Below are positions 57,109-64,000 of a stretch of 64,000 nucleotides of DNA, in pieces. Origin of the DNA: Actinomadura sp. NBRC 104425 (GTDB lineage Bacteria; Actinomycetota; Actinomycetes; Streptosporangiales; Streptosporangiaceae). Position 1 is the stretch's first letter, and every line of letters begins with the position of its first letter. The DNA lies in assembly GCF_030269545.1 (NCBI RefSeq), contig NZ_BSTN01000018.1, positions 1-64,000 of the forward strand, in the 5' to 3' direction. The position numbers were made by a program, and so were the translations under genes. The notes beneath the pieces were generated by a model, which was not told the origin of the DNA, made no database searches, and worked only from the letters and a program-made list of their open reading frames with translations.

Positions 57109-57368
57109 GTCGTGAGACCCCTGGGAGTTGCGGGATGCCTGAGGGCATGGCGTCCTCTTCCGCCCAGATTAAAGACGTTCGCCGGGTCCCGCGCCACGTT
57201 CCCCCGAAGAGCGCCTGATGAGCGATATTCATGGCGAATTCGGTCAGCAGGTTCACCTGCGGTAAACATCGGGCACCCCGACGCCGCAGCGCTGGCCGGA
57301 TCCGGTCACCGGAACATCGCCGTCAACCCCCCGCGGGCTCGGCCGAGCCGGTACAGGTGCCGTGGGGG
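57109..57368. other. Leader of the HerA-partner gene and decayed sequence
   Basis: No gene is recognised. The right end runs into the methyltransferase remnant. Toward the left the sequence should hold the promoter of the leftward HerA-partner operon; a T/A-containing patch near 57160-57240 is the likeliest place but no canonical boxes are clear. Confidence 0.4.
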
Positions 57369-57433
57369 CTACGGTTTGCGGGCGATGCCGCCGTACATGA
57401 GGCGCCGTCCGGGCGCCACAGCGGCAGGGGCAC
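57369..57433 (-). pseudogene. C-terminal scrap of a PF04672 methyltransferase
   Basis: On the minus strand VPLPLWRPDG is followed, after a frame change and a loss of about ten codons, by MYGGIARKP and TAG (57369-57371). The intact copies at 10-12 kb end LPLWRPDG, about ten residues, then YGGVARRG. Order and spacing match a deleted and frameshifted copy of the gene end. Homology may continue to about 57470 but is too weak to claim. Confidence 0.65.
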
Positions 57434-57532
57434 CCGGCCGCCGTGGGCACCGGCCGGTTCCGCACCCCCGAGCCTTTTCAGCCGTGGATCGGTCGCCGGA
57501 AATGCGCAGGTTGTCGGGCCTGGTGCGGGCGG

Positions 57533-58297
57533 TCACGAGGCGGGCGCCGCGGCGTCGGGCTCGGGTTCGGCTTCGGCGGTCCGCTTCCGTGAGGCGTAGA
57601 CGCAGGCCACGACGGTCATGACGGCGGCGATGGGGAGCCAGACGGCCGCCACCGGCCAGAAACGTTCCTTGTCGCTGCCTGCGGTCAGAACCGGGGCGAA
57701 GAGCCCGGCGAAGAACAGCGCGATGGACAGGCCCAGAGCGGCGGCCATGCCCGGCGTCGGGTCGGCGACGCGGCGGGCCAGCCGCCACAGGCACACGGCC
57801 GCCATGAGCAGGCCGCTCGGGATGGTGATCAGCGCGAGCACGAGGGACCGGGCGCGCAGGTCGGCCGGGGCGTCGTAGGTCCGCTGGGACTCGCCGTCGG
57901 CCGCGATCTCGGTCAACCGGCCGCGCCAGATGGTGCCGGTGACCCGGTCGCCCTTGTCCAGGCTGTCCACGACGGGGGCCCGGGAGGTGTAGCGCGCCTC
58001 CCAGGTCTTGCCGTCCGCGCCGGTCAGCACCACGCGGTCGAAGTCGCCCCTCTTGTTGGTCAGGTGGACGCCGGACACGGTGAACTCCTGCGTCCAGCGG
58101 CATTCGGCGGGCCCGGACGGGGCGGCCGGGCAGCGCTGCGCCGCCTCGTAGGCGCGCAGGTCGCGGACGCCGTCCGGGAACTCGGCCACGACGAAGACGA
58201 CGCCGATGGCCGCGATGACGACGCCGAACAGGAGGGTGACGACGGTTCCGACGACGCTGCGCAGAACCCCGGAAACGGAGAGATGAGACACATTCAT
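57533..58297 (-). CDS. Four-helix membrane protein, DUF3592-like layout
   Basis: The 254-residue protein from ATG 58297 has a helix at about residues 15-37 (VVGTVVTLLFGVVIAAIGVVFVVAEF), an outer domain with a Cys pair (QRCPAAPSGPAECRW) and strands resembling a small barrel (TWEARYTSRAPVVDSLDKGDRVTGTIWRGRLTEI), then three more helices. The alternation of an N-terminal helix, an outer barrel and helices is seen in DUF3592-type proteins, but membership is not certain. Function unknown. Confidence 0.72.
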   Translation of the reverse strand: MNVSHLSVSGVLRSVVGTVVTLLFGVVIAAIGVVFVVAEFPDGVRDLRAYEAAQRCPAAPSGPAECRWTQEFTVSGVHLTNKRGDFDRVVLTGADGKTWEARYTSRAPVVDSLDKGDRVTGTIWRGRLTEIAADGESQRTYDAPADLRARSLVLALITIPSGLLMAAVCLWRLARRVADPTPGMAAALGLSIALFFAGLFAPVLTAGSDKERFWPVAAVWLPIAAVMTVVACVYASRKRTAEAEPEPDAAAPAS

Positions 58298-58362
58298 ATT
58301 GTCCCACCCATTGGGGATTCGGTGCGTTCCGCCCGTATCCCGCACACGCACGTTTCGCGATC

Positions 58363-58393
58363 TTGACTCTCCCGCAATGGGAGCGTCCATGCT
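58363..58393 (+). promoter_or_regulatory. MerR-type promoter with 19-bp spacer
   Basis: TTGACT (58363-58368) and CATGCT (58388-58393) are 19 bases apart. The spacer carries the dyad CTCCC-GCAAT-GGGAG (58369-58383). The GTG of the broken merR begins six bases later. This is the classical self-regulated MerR promoter and still looks intact. Confidence 0.75.
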
Positions 58394-58399
58394 GGTGGC

Positions 58400-58578
58400 G
58401 TGACAGAGGAACTCCTGCCGATCGGGCGGTTCGCCGGCTGTACCGGCTCGGCGTCAAGCAGCTGCGGCACTACGGCATCCTGGGCCTGCTGGTTCCGGCC
58501 CGGGTCGATCCGGACACCGGCTACCGCTACTACCGGCTGGAGACCCGGCTGATGATCCGGCTTGACGACGCGGGCTGA
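58400..58578 (+). pseudogene. Frameshifted and truncated merR gene
   Basis: From GTG 58400 the frame reads VTEELLPIGRFA, a standard MerR start. The continuation RLYRLGVKQLRHYGILGLLVPARVDPDTGYRYYR is in the next frame. One missing base near 58436 explains the break. The second frame then ends at TGA 58578 after TRLMIRLDDAG, far short of a full protein. Only the DNA-binding part remains. A read error cannot be excluded for the frameshift, but the early stop is a separate defect. Confidence 0.8.
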
Positions 58579-58609
58579 CCACGCGTCCGACCTCGAAGGG
58601 ACCTGAACG

Positions 58610-59227
58610 ATGGCGTCCTACGACGTCAAACGAGAACGCAAAGCGCTGTACGCGCCGAAGAACACCGAATGGGCGCTGGTCGAGGTGCCCGAGCAGCACT
58701 TCATCGCGATCGACGGCCAGGGCGACCCCAACACCTCGCCCGTCTACGCGGCCGCCGTCGAAGCCCTCTACAGCGTGGCCTACACGCTCAAGTTCGCCGC
58801 CAAACGCGAGGGCCGCGACTTCGTCGTGGCGCCCCTGGAAGGGCTGTGGTGGGCAGACGACTACGAGGTGTTCACCGCCCGGGCGAAGGCGTCCTGGGCA
58901 TGGACGATGCTGATCAGCCTGCCCGACTGGATCACCAAGGAGGCGGTCGAGGAGGCCCGCGCCATCGCAGCGGCCAAGAAGAAGCGCCCCGCCATCGCCG
59001 ACGTCCGCCACCACACCCTGCACGAGGGCCTGTGCGCGCAGGTCCTGCACGTCGGCTCCTACGACGACGAGGCGCCCCTGCTGGCCCGGCTGCACAACGA
59101 GTACATCCAGGCGGGCGGCCTGCGCCTGCACGGCCTGCACCACGAGATCTACCTCAGCGACCCGCGCCGGACCCGGCCGGAGAAGCTCAAGACGATCCTC
59201 CGCCAGCCCGTCCGCCGGGCCGAGTGA
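58610..59227 (+). CDS. GyrI-like small-molecule-binding domain protein
   Basis: The 205-residue protein has the GyrI-like/SOUL-type ligand-binding fold: WALVEVPEQHFIAIDGQGDPNTSPVYAAAVEALYSVAYTLKFAAK, APLEGLWW and GLCAQVLHVGSYDDEAPLLARLHNEYI. The C-terminal LHHEIYLSDPRRTRPEKLKTILRQPV is typical. It stands 31 bases after the broken merR, with a GAAGGGA ribosome site, and would be expressed from the MerR promoter. It may bind or degrade toxic planar compounds. Confidence 0.9.
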   Translation: MASYDVKRERKALYAPKNTEWALVEVPEQHFIAIDGQGDPNTSPVYAAAVEALYSVAYTLKFAAKREGRDFVVAPLEGLWWADDYEVFTARAKASWAWTMLISLPDWITKEAVEEARAIAAAKKKRPAIADVRHHTLHEGLCAQVLHVGSYDDEAPLLARLHNEYIQAGGLRLHGLHHEIYLSDPRRTRPEKLKTILRQPVRRAE

Positions 59228-59294
59228 CGCATCGTGCCCCGGGCGATCGAGATCAAGTGCTGAGCCCCGGCCGAGGGCGGACGCCGCGCGGCTG

Positions 59295-60041
59295 TCAGTC
59301 CCACCAGAACCACCAGGACTCGGCGTCGGCCAGGAACTCGGCGTACTGGTCGAAGTCGCCGACGCCCTGCCAGATGTTGTCGGGGCACAGCGCGTGGTGC
59401 TCGACGGCGACCCGGCGGGCGTGCTCGACCGTCGTCGGCGGCGCGGCCACGGAGAGGCGGAGGATGTCGAAGCCCACCGACGTCACGCGGGCCCCGAACC
59501 GGTTCTCCCAGGAGCGGACGACGGCCGACACCTCGGCCGTGCCGAGGTGGTTGCACGGACCGCCCCAGCCCGCCGCGGTCAGCGCGTCCGCGCCGCGCTC
59601 GGCGGGCACGAGGCCGAGCAGGGCGCAGTCGCTCCTTTCGGCCTGGCGGCGCGCCGCGGCGTCGGCGTCCGCGTCCGCCTCGCCGGGAGGGGCCAGGCCG
59701 GGCCACGGGCCGGACAGCGGGCCGTGCTCCGCCCCCTCGGTCACCGAATGCCACGCCTTCTCCAGGACGTTCTCGGCGTCCAGTGCGTCGATGGCGGCGA
59801 CGGAGCCGGGCCACAGCTCGCCGTCATGCCAGGGGCGGCCGGGGTCACCGGCCAGCCCCTCCAGCAGCAGCGGGTAGAGGCCGGTCTCGTGACGCAGGTC
59901 GTAGAGCCGCAGCCAGTGCCGGCCCGCGTCGGGGAGCGGCTCGTCCGACACCCACAGGGCCGGACGGTCGGCCTCCTCAGGTGTGATCAGCCTGCCCGGT
60001 GGAAGCCCGTCCGGCAGTTCGTCCAGGGATCCTCGCGACAT
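59295..60041 (-). CDS. DUF4253-family protein
   Basis: The 248-residue protein ends with CPDNIWQGVGDFDQYAEFLADAESWWFWWD, the characteristic Trp-rich DUF4253 C-terminus. The middle part has LLGLVPAERGADALTAAGWGGPCNH and VVRSWENRFGARVTSVGFDILRLSVA. Such proteins often appear as single genes or near contact-toxin immunity genes. Function is unknown. Confidence 0.88.
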   Translation of the reverse strand: MSRGSLDELPDGLPPGRLITPEEADRPALWVSDEPLPDAGRHWLRLYDLRHETGLYPLLLEGLAGDPGRPWHDGELWPGSVAAIDALDAENVLEKAWHSVTEGAEHGPLSGPWPGLAPPGEADADADAAARRQAERSDCALLGLVPAERGADALTAAGWGGPCNHLGTAEVSAVVRSWENRFGARVTSVGFDILRLSVAAPPTTVEHARRVAVEHHALCPDNIWQGVGDFDQYAEFLADAESWWFWWD

Positions 60042-60100
60042 GCGCCGCAAGCTAACCGGCCCCACCGACACTGCGCGGCCGCCCGGCGGCTGCCCCGTGC

Positions 60101-62116
60101 TCAGGTGGCGTCCGGCCGGGCGGTGTCCAGGCCGGCGGCGGCGGCCAGGGTCGCGGCGGCGGCGCGTACCGCCGGGTCCGGGTCGTCCAGCAGGCCGAGC
60201 AGGGTCTGCCGCCGGGACGCGACCGCCGCGCGGGCCAGCGCCGCACCGCGATCGGCGGCGGGGGCGCCGACGATCCGGGCGAGGAGGTCCAGCAGCCCGG
60301 CGCGGACCTTGCACCCCGGGTCGGCGGCCGCGTCCAGCAGCGGGGGCGCCGCCGTCCCCGCGGCCGGGCAGGTCGCGCCGTCCTCCAGGAACCGCGCCGC
60401 CAGGGCCTCCACCGTGCGCTCGGCTTCGTAGGCGTCCGCCGTCGCCGCGCGCAGGATCAGGTCGGGGATGTTGGAGGCGTCGCGGTCGGGGAAGGTCCTG
60501 AGCGATTCCCACTCGACCTTCTGCAGCCGCGCCGCCAGTTCGCGCGTCGGCCACAGCCGTTCGGGACGCAACCGCAGCAGGACCGTCCCGTGGTCGCCGC
60601 CGACGACGAGCGTCGCGTCGGGCCGCAGGACGAGATGGTCGATGCCGCTGCCGAGTTCGAGGTCGGCGGTGAGCTGGGTGACCATGTCGTGGATCCGGAC
60701 CAGCCCGTCCGACCAGGCGACGGCGACGGCCACGCCCGTGGGCAGCAGCTCCGCATGCAGGGCGGTGACCCGGTTCCGCCTCCTGATGTCGTAGGGCACG
60801 TCCAGCGGGTCGAGCTCCGAACCCCACATGCGGACGACGCCCTTGTCGTCCCCGCTCCACATCACCGAGGCCCCGCTCCGCGCCCTGAGGCTGGTCACCG
60901 CCGTCACCGCGCCGTTGTGCAGGGCGTGCTGGAGGGCGCGCGGCGGGTCGGCGTCCAGGAGCCGGACGTGCACTCCGCCGTCGCGGTCCCCGGCGACCAG
61001 GGTGGCGGCCTCGGAGTCGAGGGCCGCCACCGTCAGGCCGGGCGGCTCGGCCTCGCCGGTCACGGCCCCGAAGGAGATCTCGGCGCGTTCCGTCCGCTCG
61101 GGGCTCACCTGGAGCACCGTCCACCGGCCCTGGTCGTCGGCATCGCCCGCGGCGAGCGCGACGGGCCCGAGGTCCAGCTTGGCGTCCTCGGGGTCGGGCT
61201 CGGAGATCCACTCGTCCCGCACGTCGATGCCGAGCGCCTCCGCGACGTCGCACAGGGCGGCGCGGGTCCGCCCGTGAATGTGCAGGGGGCCGCCGTCGTA
61301 GTCCTCGGCGTTGAACCGGATGATCGCGTCAGGGGCGCCGTAGGTGTGGCTCTCGGCGCCCAGCTCCCGCCACGGCAGCAGGCCCAGCTCCGGGAACCGC
61401 TCCCGGACCCGCCGGGCCATCTCCGCCTCGTCCGCGCCGAACTCCTCCTCCCCCAGCCACAGCGTCCACCCGAAGTGCTGGGGCAACCGCTCCACCGCGA
61501 GCTGGAGGAAGAACTCCGACACCGAGCGGCTCTGGACGACCCAGCCGTCCTCGACGCTCACGAACACCCGCGGATCGGCCATCCCGGCCTCCGCGGCCAG
61601 GTAGCCCCACTCGTTGCAATACTGGTTCTCCGCCATGAACACGCAGAGCCGCAGGTCGCCGCCGGGGCCGACGTACGGGTTGTCCTCCGGCAGCCCGTCG
61701 CTGACGCCGTACCCGGTCGGGTCGGGACGCACGGCCGGCGGCCACACCGGGTTCGTCCAGTAGAGGCGGGGGCGGTAGGCGAAGGAGTTGAACGGCAGGT
61801 CCCACCACTCGTCCAGCGCCTTGGGGATGGGCAGCGACAGGTCGACGTCGGCGAACCGGTCGTCGTCGGTATGGCCGAACAGGCTGCGCACGTACGCCTT
61901 GTGCCCGTCCTCCGTCCAGCGCGGCCAGGCGGGCTCGCCGCCGGGCGGCACGTACCCCCACTCCTCCTGGAACTGCCGCAGCAGCTCCCAGCGCGGCCCG
62001 GTGTCGGCCAGGTGCTCGGCGAACTCCTCCTCGGACATCCGCCCCCGGTCGTCCCAGCGCGGCATCACCTGCCGGAGCCGCTCCGCAAAGCGCCCATAGT
62101 CCACGATCCCCGTCAC
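60101..62116 (-). CDS. Large cytosolic protein with WD40-like and repeat regions
   Basis: The protein of about 671 residues has an N-terminal part that may be SUKH (SMI1/KNR4)-like (YCNEWGYLAAEAGMADPRVFVSVEDGWVVQSRSVSEFFLQLAVERLP), a central region with WD40-style strands (ALHNGAVTAVTSLRARSGASVMWSGDDKGVVRMWG, VAVAWSDGLVRIHDM) and a C-terminal helical-repeat part (ASRRQTLLGLLDDPDPAVRAAAATLAAAAG) like one HEAT unit. GTG 62116 is likely; ATG 62224 is possible. SUKH proteins often serve as immunity proteins, but no toxin is beside it. Confidence 0.75.
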   Translation of the reverse strand: MTGIVDYGRFAERLRQVMPRWDDRGRMSEEEFAEHLADTGPRWELLRQFQEEWGYVPPGGEPAWPRWTEDGHKAYVRSLFGHTDDDRFADVDLSLPIPKALDEWWDLPFNSFAYRPRLYWTNPVWPPAVRPDPTGYGVSDGLPEDNPYVGPGGDLRLCVFMAENQYCNEWGYLAAEAGMADPRVFVSVEDGWVVQSRSVSEFFLQLAVERLPQHFGWTLWLGEEEFGADEAEMARRVRERFPELGLLPWRELGAESHTYGAPDAIIRFNAEDYDGGPLHIHGRTRAALCDVAEALGIDVRDEWISEPDPEDAKLDLGPVALAAGDADDQGRWTVLQVSPERTERAEISFGAVTGEAEPPGLTVAALDSEAATLVAGDRDGGVHVRLLDADPPRALQHALHNGAVTAVTSLRARSGASVMWSGDDKGVVRMWGSELDPLDVPYDIRRRNRVTALHAELLPTGVAVAVAWSDGLVRIHDMVTQLTADLELGSGIDHLVLRPDATLVVGGDHGTVLLRLRPERLWPTRELAARLQKVEWESLRTFPDRDASNIPDLILRAATADAYEAERTVEALAARFLEDGATCPAAGTAAPPLLDAAADPGCKVRAGLLDLLARIVGAPAADRGAALARAAVASRRQTLLGLLDDPDPAVRAAAATLAAAAGLDTARPDAT

Positions 62117-62585
62117 AGGGCCCGACCTTACCGATGACGGGGGGACACCCTGGTGCAGTCCGGACGACCGAAGGGGCGCTTCGGCCGCCGCGGGAACCGG
62201 AAACCCGGCACACGGCTCGTTCATTAACCGTTCACGCGAATTTCGCCGATTGCTAATCCGCGTGTCGCCGAGCCGTTTCCGCCGCAAAGTACACGGCCCG
62301 GCGATCTGCCCCGAAAACCGCTTCCGCCCGCCCGATTCCGTCGATTCGTGCATGGCGGACGCACCGGCCAAAGTAAGCTGCATCGGGTGCCGATCGCTGG
62401 TTTGCCTGCTTGGCGAGGACCAGTATCGTCTCCCTTGGCGCCAGAGGAGTCCACTGCCGCGGCGCCGCCCGCGAGGAGACCGCACGGCGAGCGGCACACA
62501 CCCCTTGACATGCGATCGAGCCGGTCGCCGCGGTCCACCCGCGACCGGTCCGCAGCGCACCCGATGAACGAATACGAGGGCCACC
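62117..62585. other. Divergent gap before uppP
   Basis: No convincing gene lies in this 469-base region. TTGACA at 62505-62510 is a good -35 box for uppP, but no strong -10 follows at normal distance. A GAGG-like site precedes the TTG start at 62586. The middle part contains open frames without recognisable products. Confidence 0.45.
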
Positions 62586-63422
62586 TTGAACATTCTGGAA
62601 GCGGTATTCCTCGGCGCCGTGGAGGGGCTGACCGAGTTCCTGCCGATATCCAGTACCGGGCATCTGACGATTCTGGAGAGCCTGCTCGGATATTCTCCCG
62701 ACGATGCTGATATCACCGCGTTCACCGCGATCATTCAGATCGGCGCCGTCCTGGCGACGCTGCTGTACTTCCGCGGCGATTTCGCGCGGCTGATCGGCGC
62801 GTGGCTGCGCGGCCTGTTCCGCCGCGAATTCCGCGACGATCTGGACTACCGCCAGGCCTGGGCGGTGGGGCTCGGCGCGATCCCGATCGGCATCGTCGGC
62901 CTGCTGTTCAAGGACCAGATCGAGACGACGCTGCGCAGCCTGTGGTACGTCGGGTCGGCGCTGATCCTGTGGAGCGGGGTGATGTACTTCGCCGACCGGA
63001 CCGCCGCCCAGACCCGCAGCGAGAAGGAGGTCACCTGGAAGGACACCCTGGTCATCGGGCTCGCGCAGTGCCTGGCGCTGATCCCGGGGGTGTCGCGTTC
63101 GGGCGCGACGATGTCCGCGGGCCTGCTGCGCGGCCTGGACCGGGTCACGGTCACCAAGCTGTCGTTCTTCCTGTCGGTCCCCGCGCTGGCCGCCGCGGGC
63201 GGGCTGCAGCTCGTCGACGAGTACGACACGATCACCGAGGGCGTCGGCTGGACCGCGACGCTCACCGCCACGGCGGTGAGCTTCATCGTCGCCTACGTCG
63301 CCGTGGCGTGGCTGCTGAAGTTCGTCGCCAAGCACACCTACACCGTCTTCATCGGCTACCGGGTGGTGCTCGGCGTCATCGTGCTCGCCCTGGTCGCCAC
63401 GGGCACGGTCTCCGCCTCCTGA
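62586..63422 (+). CDS. uppP: Undecaprenyl-diphosphatase
   Basis: The 278-residue integral membrane protein has both UppP/BacA signatures: AVEGLTEFLPISSTGHL and ALIPGVSRSGATMSAGLLRGL, with the Glu, Ser and Arg residues of the active site. It recycles the lipid carrier of cell-wall synthesis by dephosphorylating undecaprenyl pyrophosphate, and its loss alters bacitracin sensitivity. The start is TTG 62586, since the protein opens directly with the family N-terminus. Confidence 0.95.
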   Translation: MNILEAVFLGAVEGLTEFLPISSTGHLTILESLLGYSPDDADITAFTAIIQIGAVLATLLYFRGDFARLIGAWLRGLFRREFRDDLDYRQAWAVGLGAIPIGIVGLLFKDQIETTLRSLWYVGSALILWSGVMYFADRTAAQTRSEKEVTWKDTLVIGLAQCLALIPGVSRSGATMSAGLLRGLDRVTVTKLSFFLSVPALAAAGGLQLVDEYDTITEGVGWTATLTATAVSFIVAYVAVAWLLKFVAKHTYTVFIGYRVVLGVIVLALVATGTVSAS

Positions 63423-63453
63423 GCGGAGATCACGTGGCGTCCGGCGGCGCGCC

Positions 63454-64000
63454 TCAGGCTTTGACGGGCAGAAAGGCCTCCAGCTCCATGGAGGGGTGCG
63501 GATACTTCCAGTCGAGGCCGGCGAACGGGACGTACATGCCCTCGTGCCGGCCCGCGAGGAAGTAGTTTCCGTTCCACCGGTTGGGGTTGGTGACCGGGTC
63601 GCCGACCGGGAAGTTGGCGCCGAGCGGCTCGCAGTCGACGCCGACCCCGAACACGGCGTACACGGCGGCGTCCACGAAGTTGTTGTGCTCGATCGAGCCG
63701 CGCAGGTGGGTGCCCTGGATGGCCAGGCCGTGCACGCGGTCGCGGACGAAGTACAGGGCGCTGAGGTCCTTGACGACCTGGTTGAAGTCGTGGGCGCCGT
63801 CGTGGTGGACGAACGCGCGGGTCTGCGGCTCGGCCGTCAGCACGATGCTGACGTAGGTCGGCAGGTCGCCGTGGAACATCCGCACGCGCGCCATCGCGTT
63901 CGGGAACAGGCGGCGCAGGCGTTCGCGCGTGAACTGCAGGTAGGCGTGGTTGACGTCCACCAGGTCCAGTTCCAGCCCCATCGGCTCCACGCACCCGGCC
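63454..64000 (-). CDS. Partial class I methyltransferase-like protein (N-terminus outside window)
   Basis: The frame is open through the window edge, so at least 182 residues are seen and the start is missing. DLVDVNHAYLQFTRERL, RVRMFHGDLPTYV and FVHHDGAHDFNQVVKDLSALYFV resemble the acidic strand and the DGxHxY-type motif of Methyltransf_24-like enzymes. The C-terminus has a segment with HEGMYVPFAGLDWKYPHPSMELEAF. It converges on uppP. The substrate is unknown. Confidence 0.65.
   Translation of the reverse strand, partial: AGCVEPMGLELDLVDVNHAYLQFTRERLRRLFPNAMARVRMFHGDLPTYVSIVLTAEPQTRAFVHHDGAHDFNQVVKDLSALYFVRDRVHGLAIQGTHLRGSIEHNNFVDAAVYAVFGVGVDCEPLGANFPVGDPVTNPNRWNGNYFLAGRHEGMYVPFAGLDWKYPHPSMELEAFLPVKA

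Noticed and set aside
1-64000. tRNA, rRNA or tmRNA genes
   Set aside because: I found no cloverleaf with a GTTCGAATC-type arm in proper context and no conserved rRNA or tmRNA blocks by reading. A covariance search would be needed to exclude a tRNA fully.

Overview
The window looks like chromosomal DNA of a high-GC actinomycete. Coding frames are dense, with mostly G/C third positions, GTG/TTG starts, 4-base start/stop overlaps and several apparently leaderless starts. PF04672-type methyltransferases, an HbhA-like protein, a MurT/GatD pair, a BlaI-M56 pair and TipA-type regulation fit an Actinomadura-like member of the Streptosporangiales. That placement is inferred from gene content only.

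Layout. 1-0.5 kb: the end of a gene (possibly cas) and a short CRISPR array. 0.84-2.2 kb: an IS200/IS605-type element with an intact TnpB and no TnpA, beside a scrap of an ABC transporter gene. 2.4-3.2 kb: an anti-sigma-type ATPase and a small partner. 3.4-8.0 kb: an HTH regulator followed by three copies of a two-gene cassette, each a 41-45 residue double CxxC peptide overlapping a protein-isoaspartate-methyltransferase (PIMT)-like gene. This is the most unusual part of the window and resembles the imiditide type of RiPP locus. 8.0-10.0 kb: an ABC half-transporter whose gene is the parent type of the 2.3 kb scrap. 10.2-11.9 kb: a tandem pair of near-identical PF04672 methyltransferases. 12.0-16.2 kb: LysR/ClpP divergent pair, then MarR, a DHA2 drug exporter and a PPOX-fold protein. 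16.3-20.1 kb: a BlaI-M56 operon divergent from cydAB, with three phased palindromes between them. 20.2-30.2 kb: a nine-gene leftward organosulfur operon (flavin reductase, SsuD, two SfnB-like and one DszC-like flavoprotein, a DszA/NtaA-like monooxygenase, and a binding-protein transporter without its own ATPase).

30.7-44.5 kb holds housekeeping and small regulatory units: SGNH hydrolase, a TipAL-like regulator with a HExxH protein under a 19-bp-spacer promoter, DUF2516, XRE-HbhA, YpfJ-like zinc protease, DUF2207, FadR-type regulator with a CynX-like transporter, asparaginase, BKACE, Dtd and YgfZ. 44.6-48.7 kb: Fur, a short independent transcription unit with a 12-codon ORF and strong RNA structure, a nitrobindin-like protein, DsrE, GatD and MurT. 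49.0-57.1 kb: two zinc-ribbon membrane proteins converge on a HerA-type ATPase and a membrane partner whose nucleotide loop looks degenerate. 57.4-64 kb: a methyltransferase scrap, a frameshifted merR next to an intact GyrI-like gene, DUF4253, a WD40-like protein, UppP and a methyltransferase cut by the window end.

Together the region carries natural-product-like peptide modification, sulfur scavenging, an alternative terminal oxidase and cell-wall steps. Decayed duplicates (ABC, PF04672, merR) show recent local rearrangement. I saw no rRNA, tRNA or complete cas operon.
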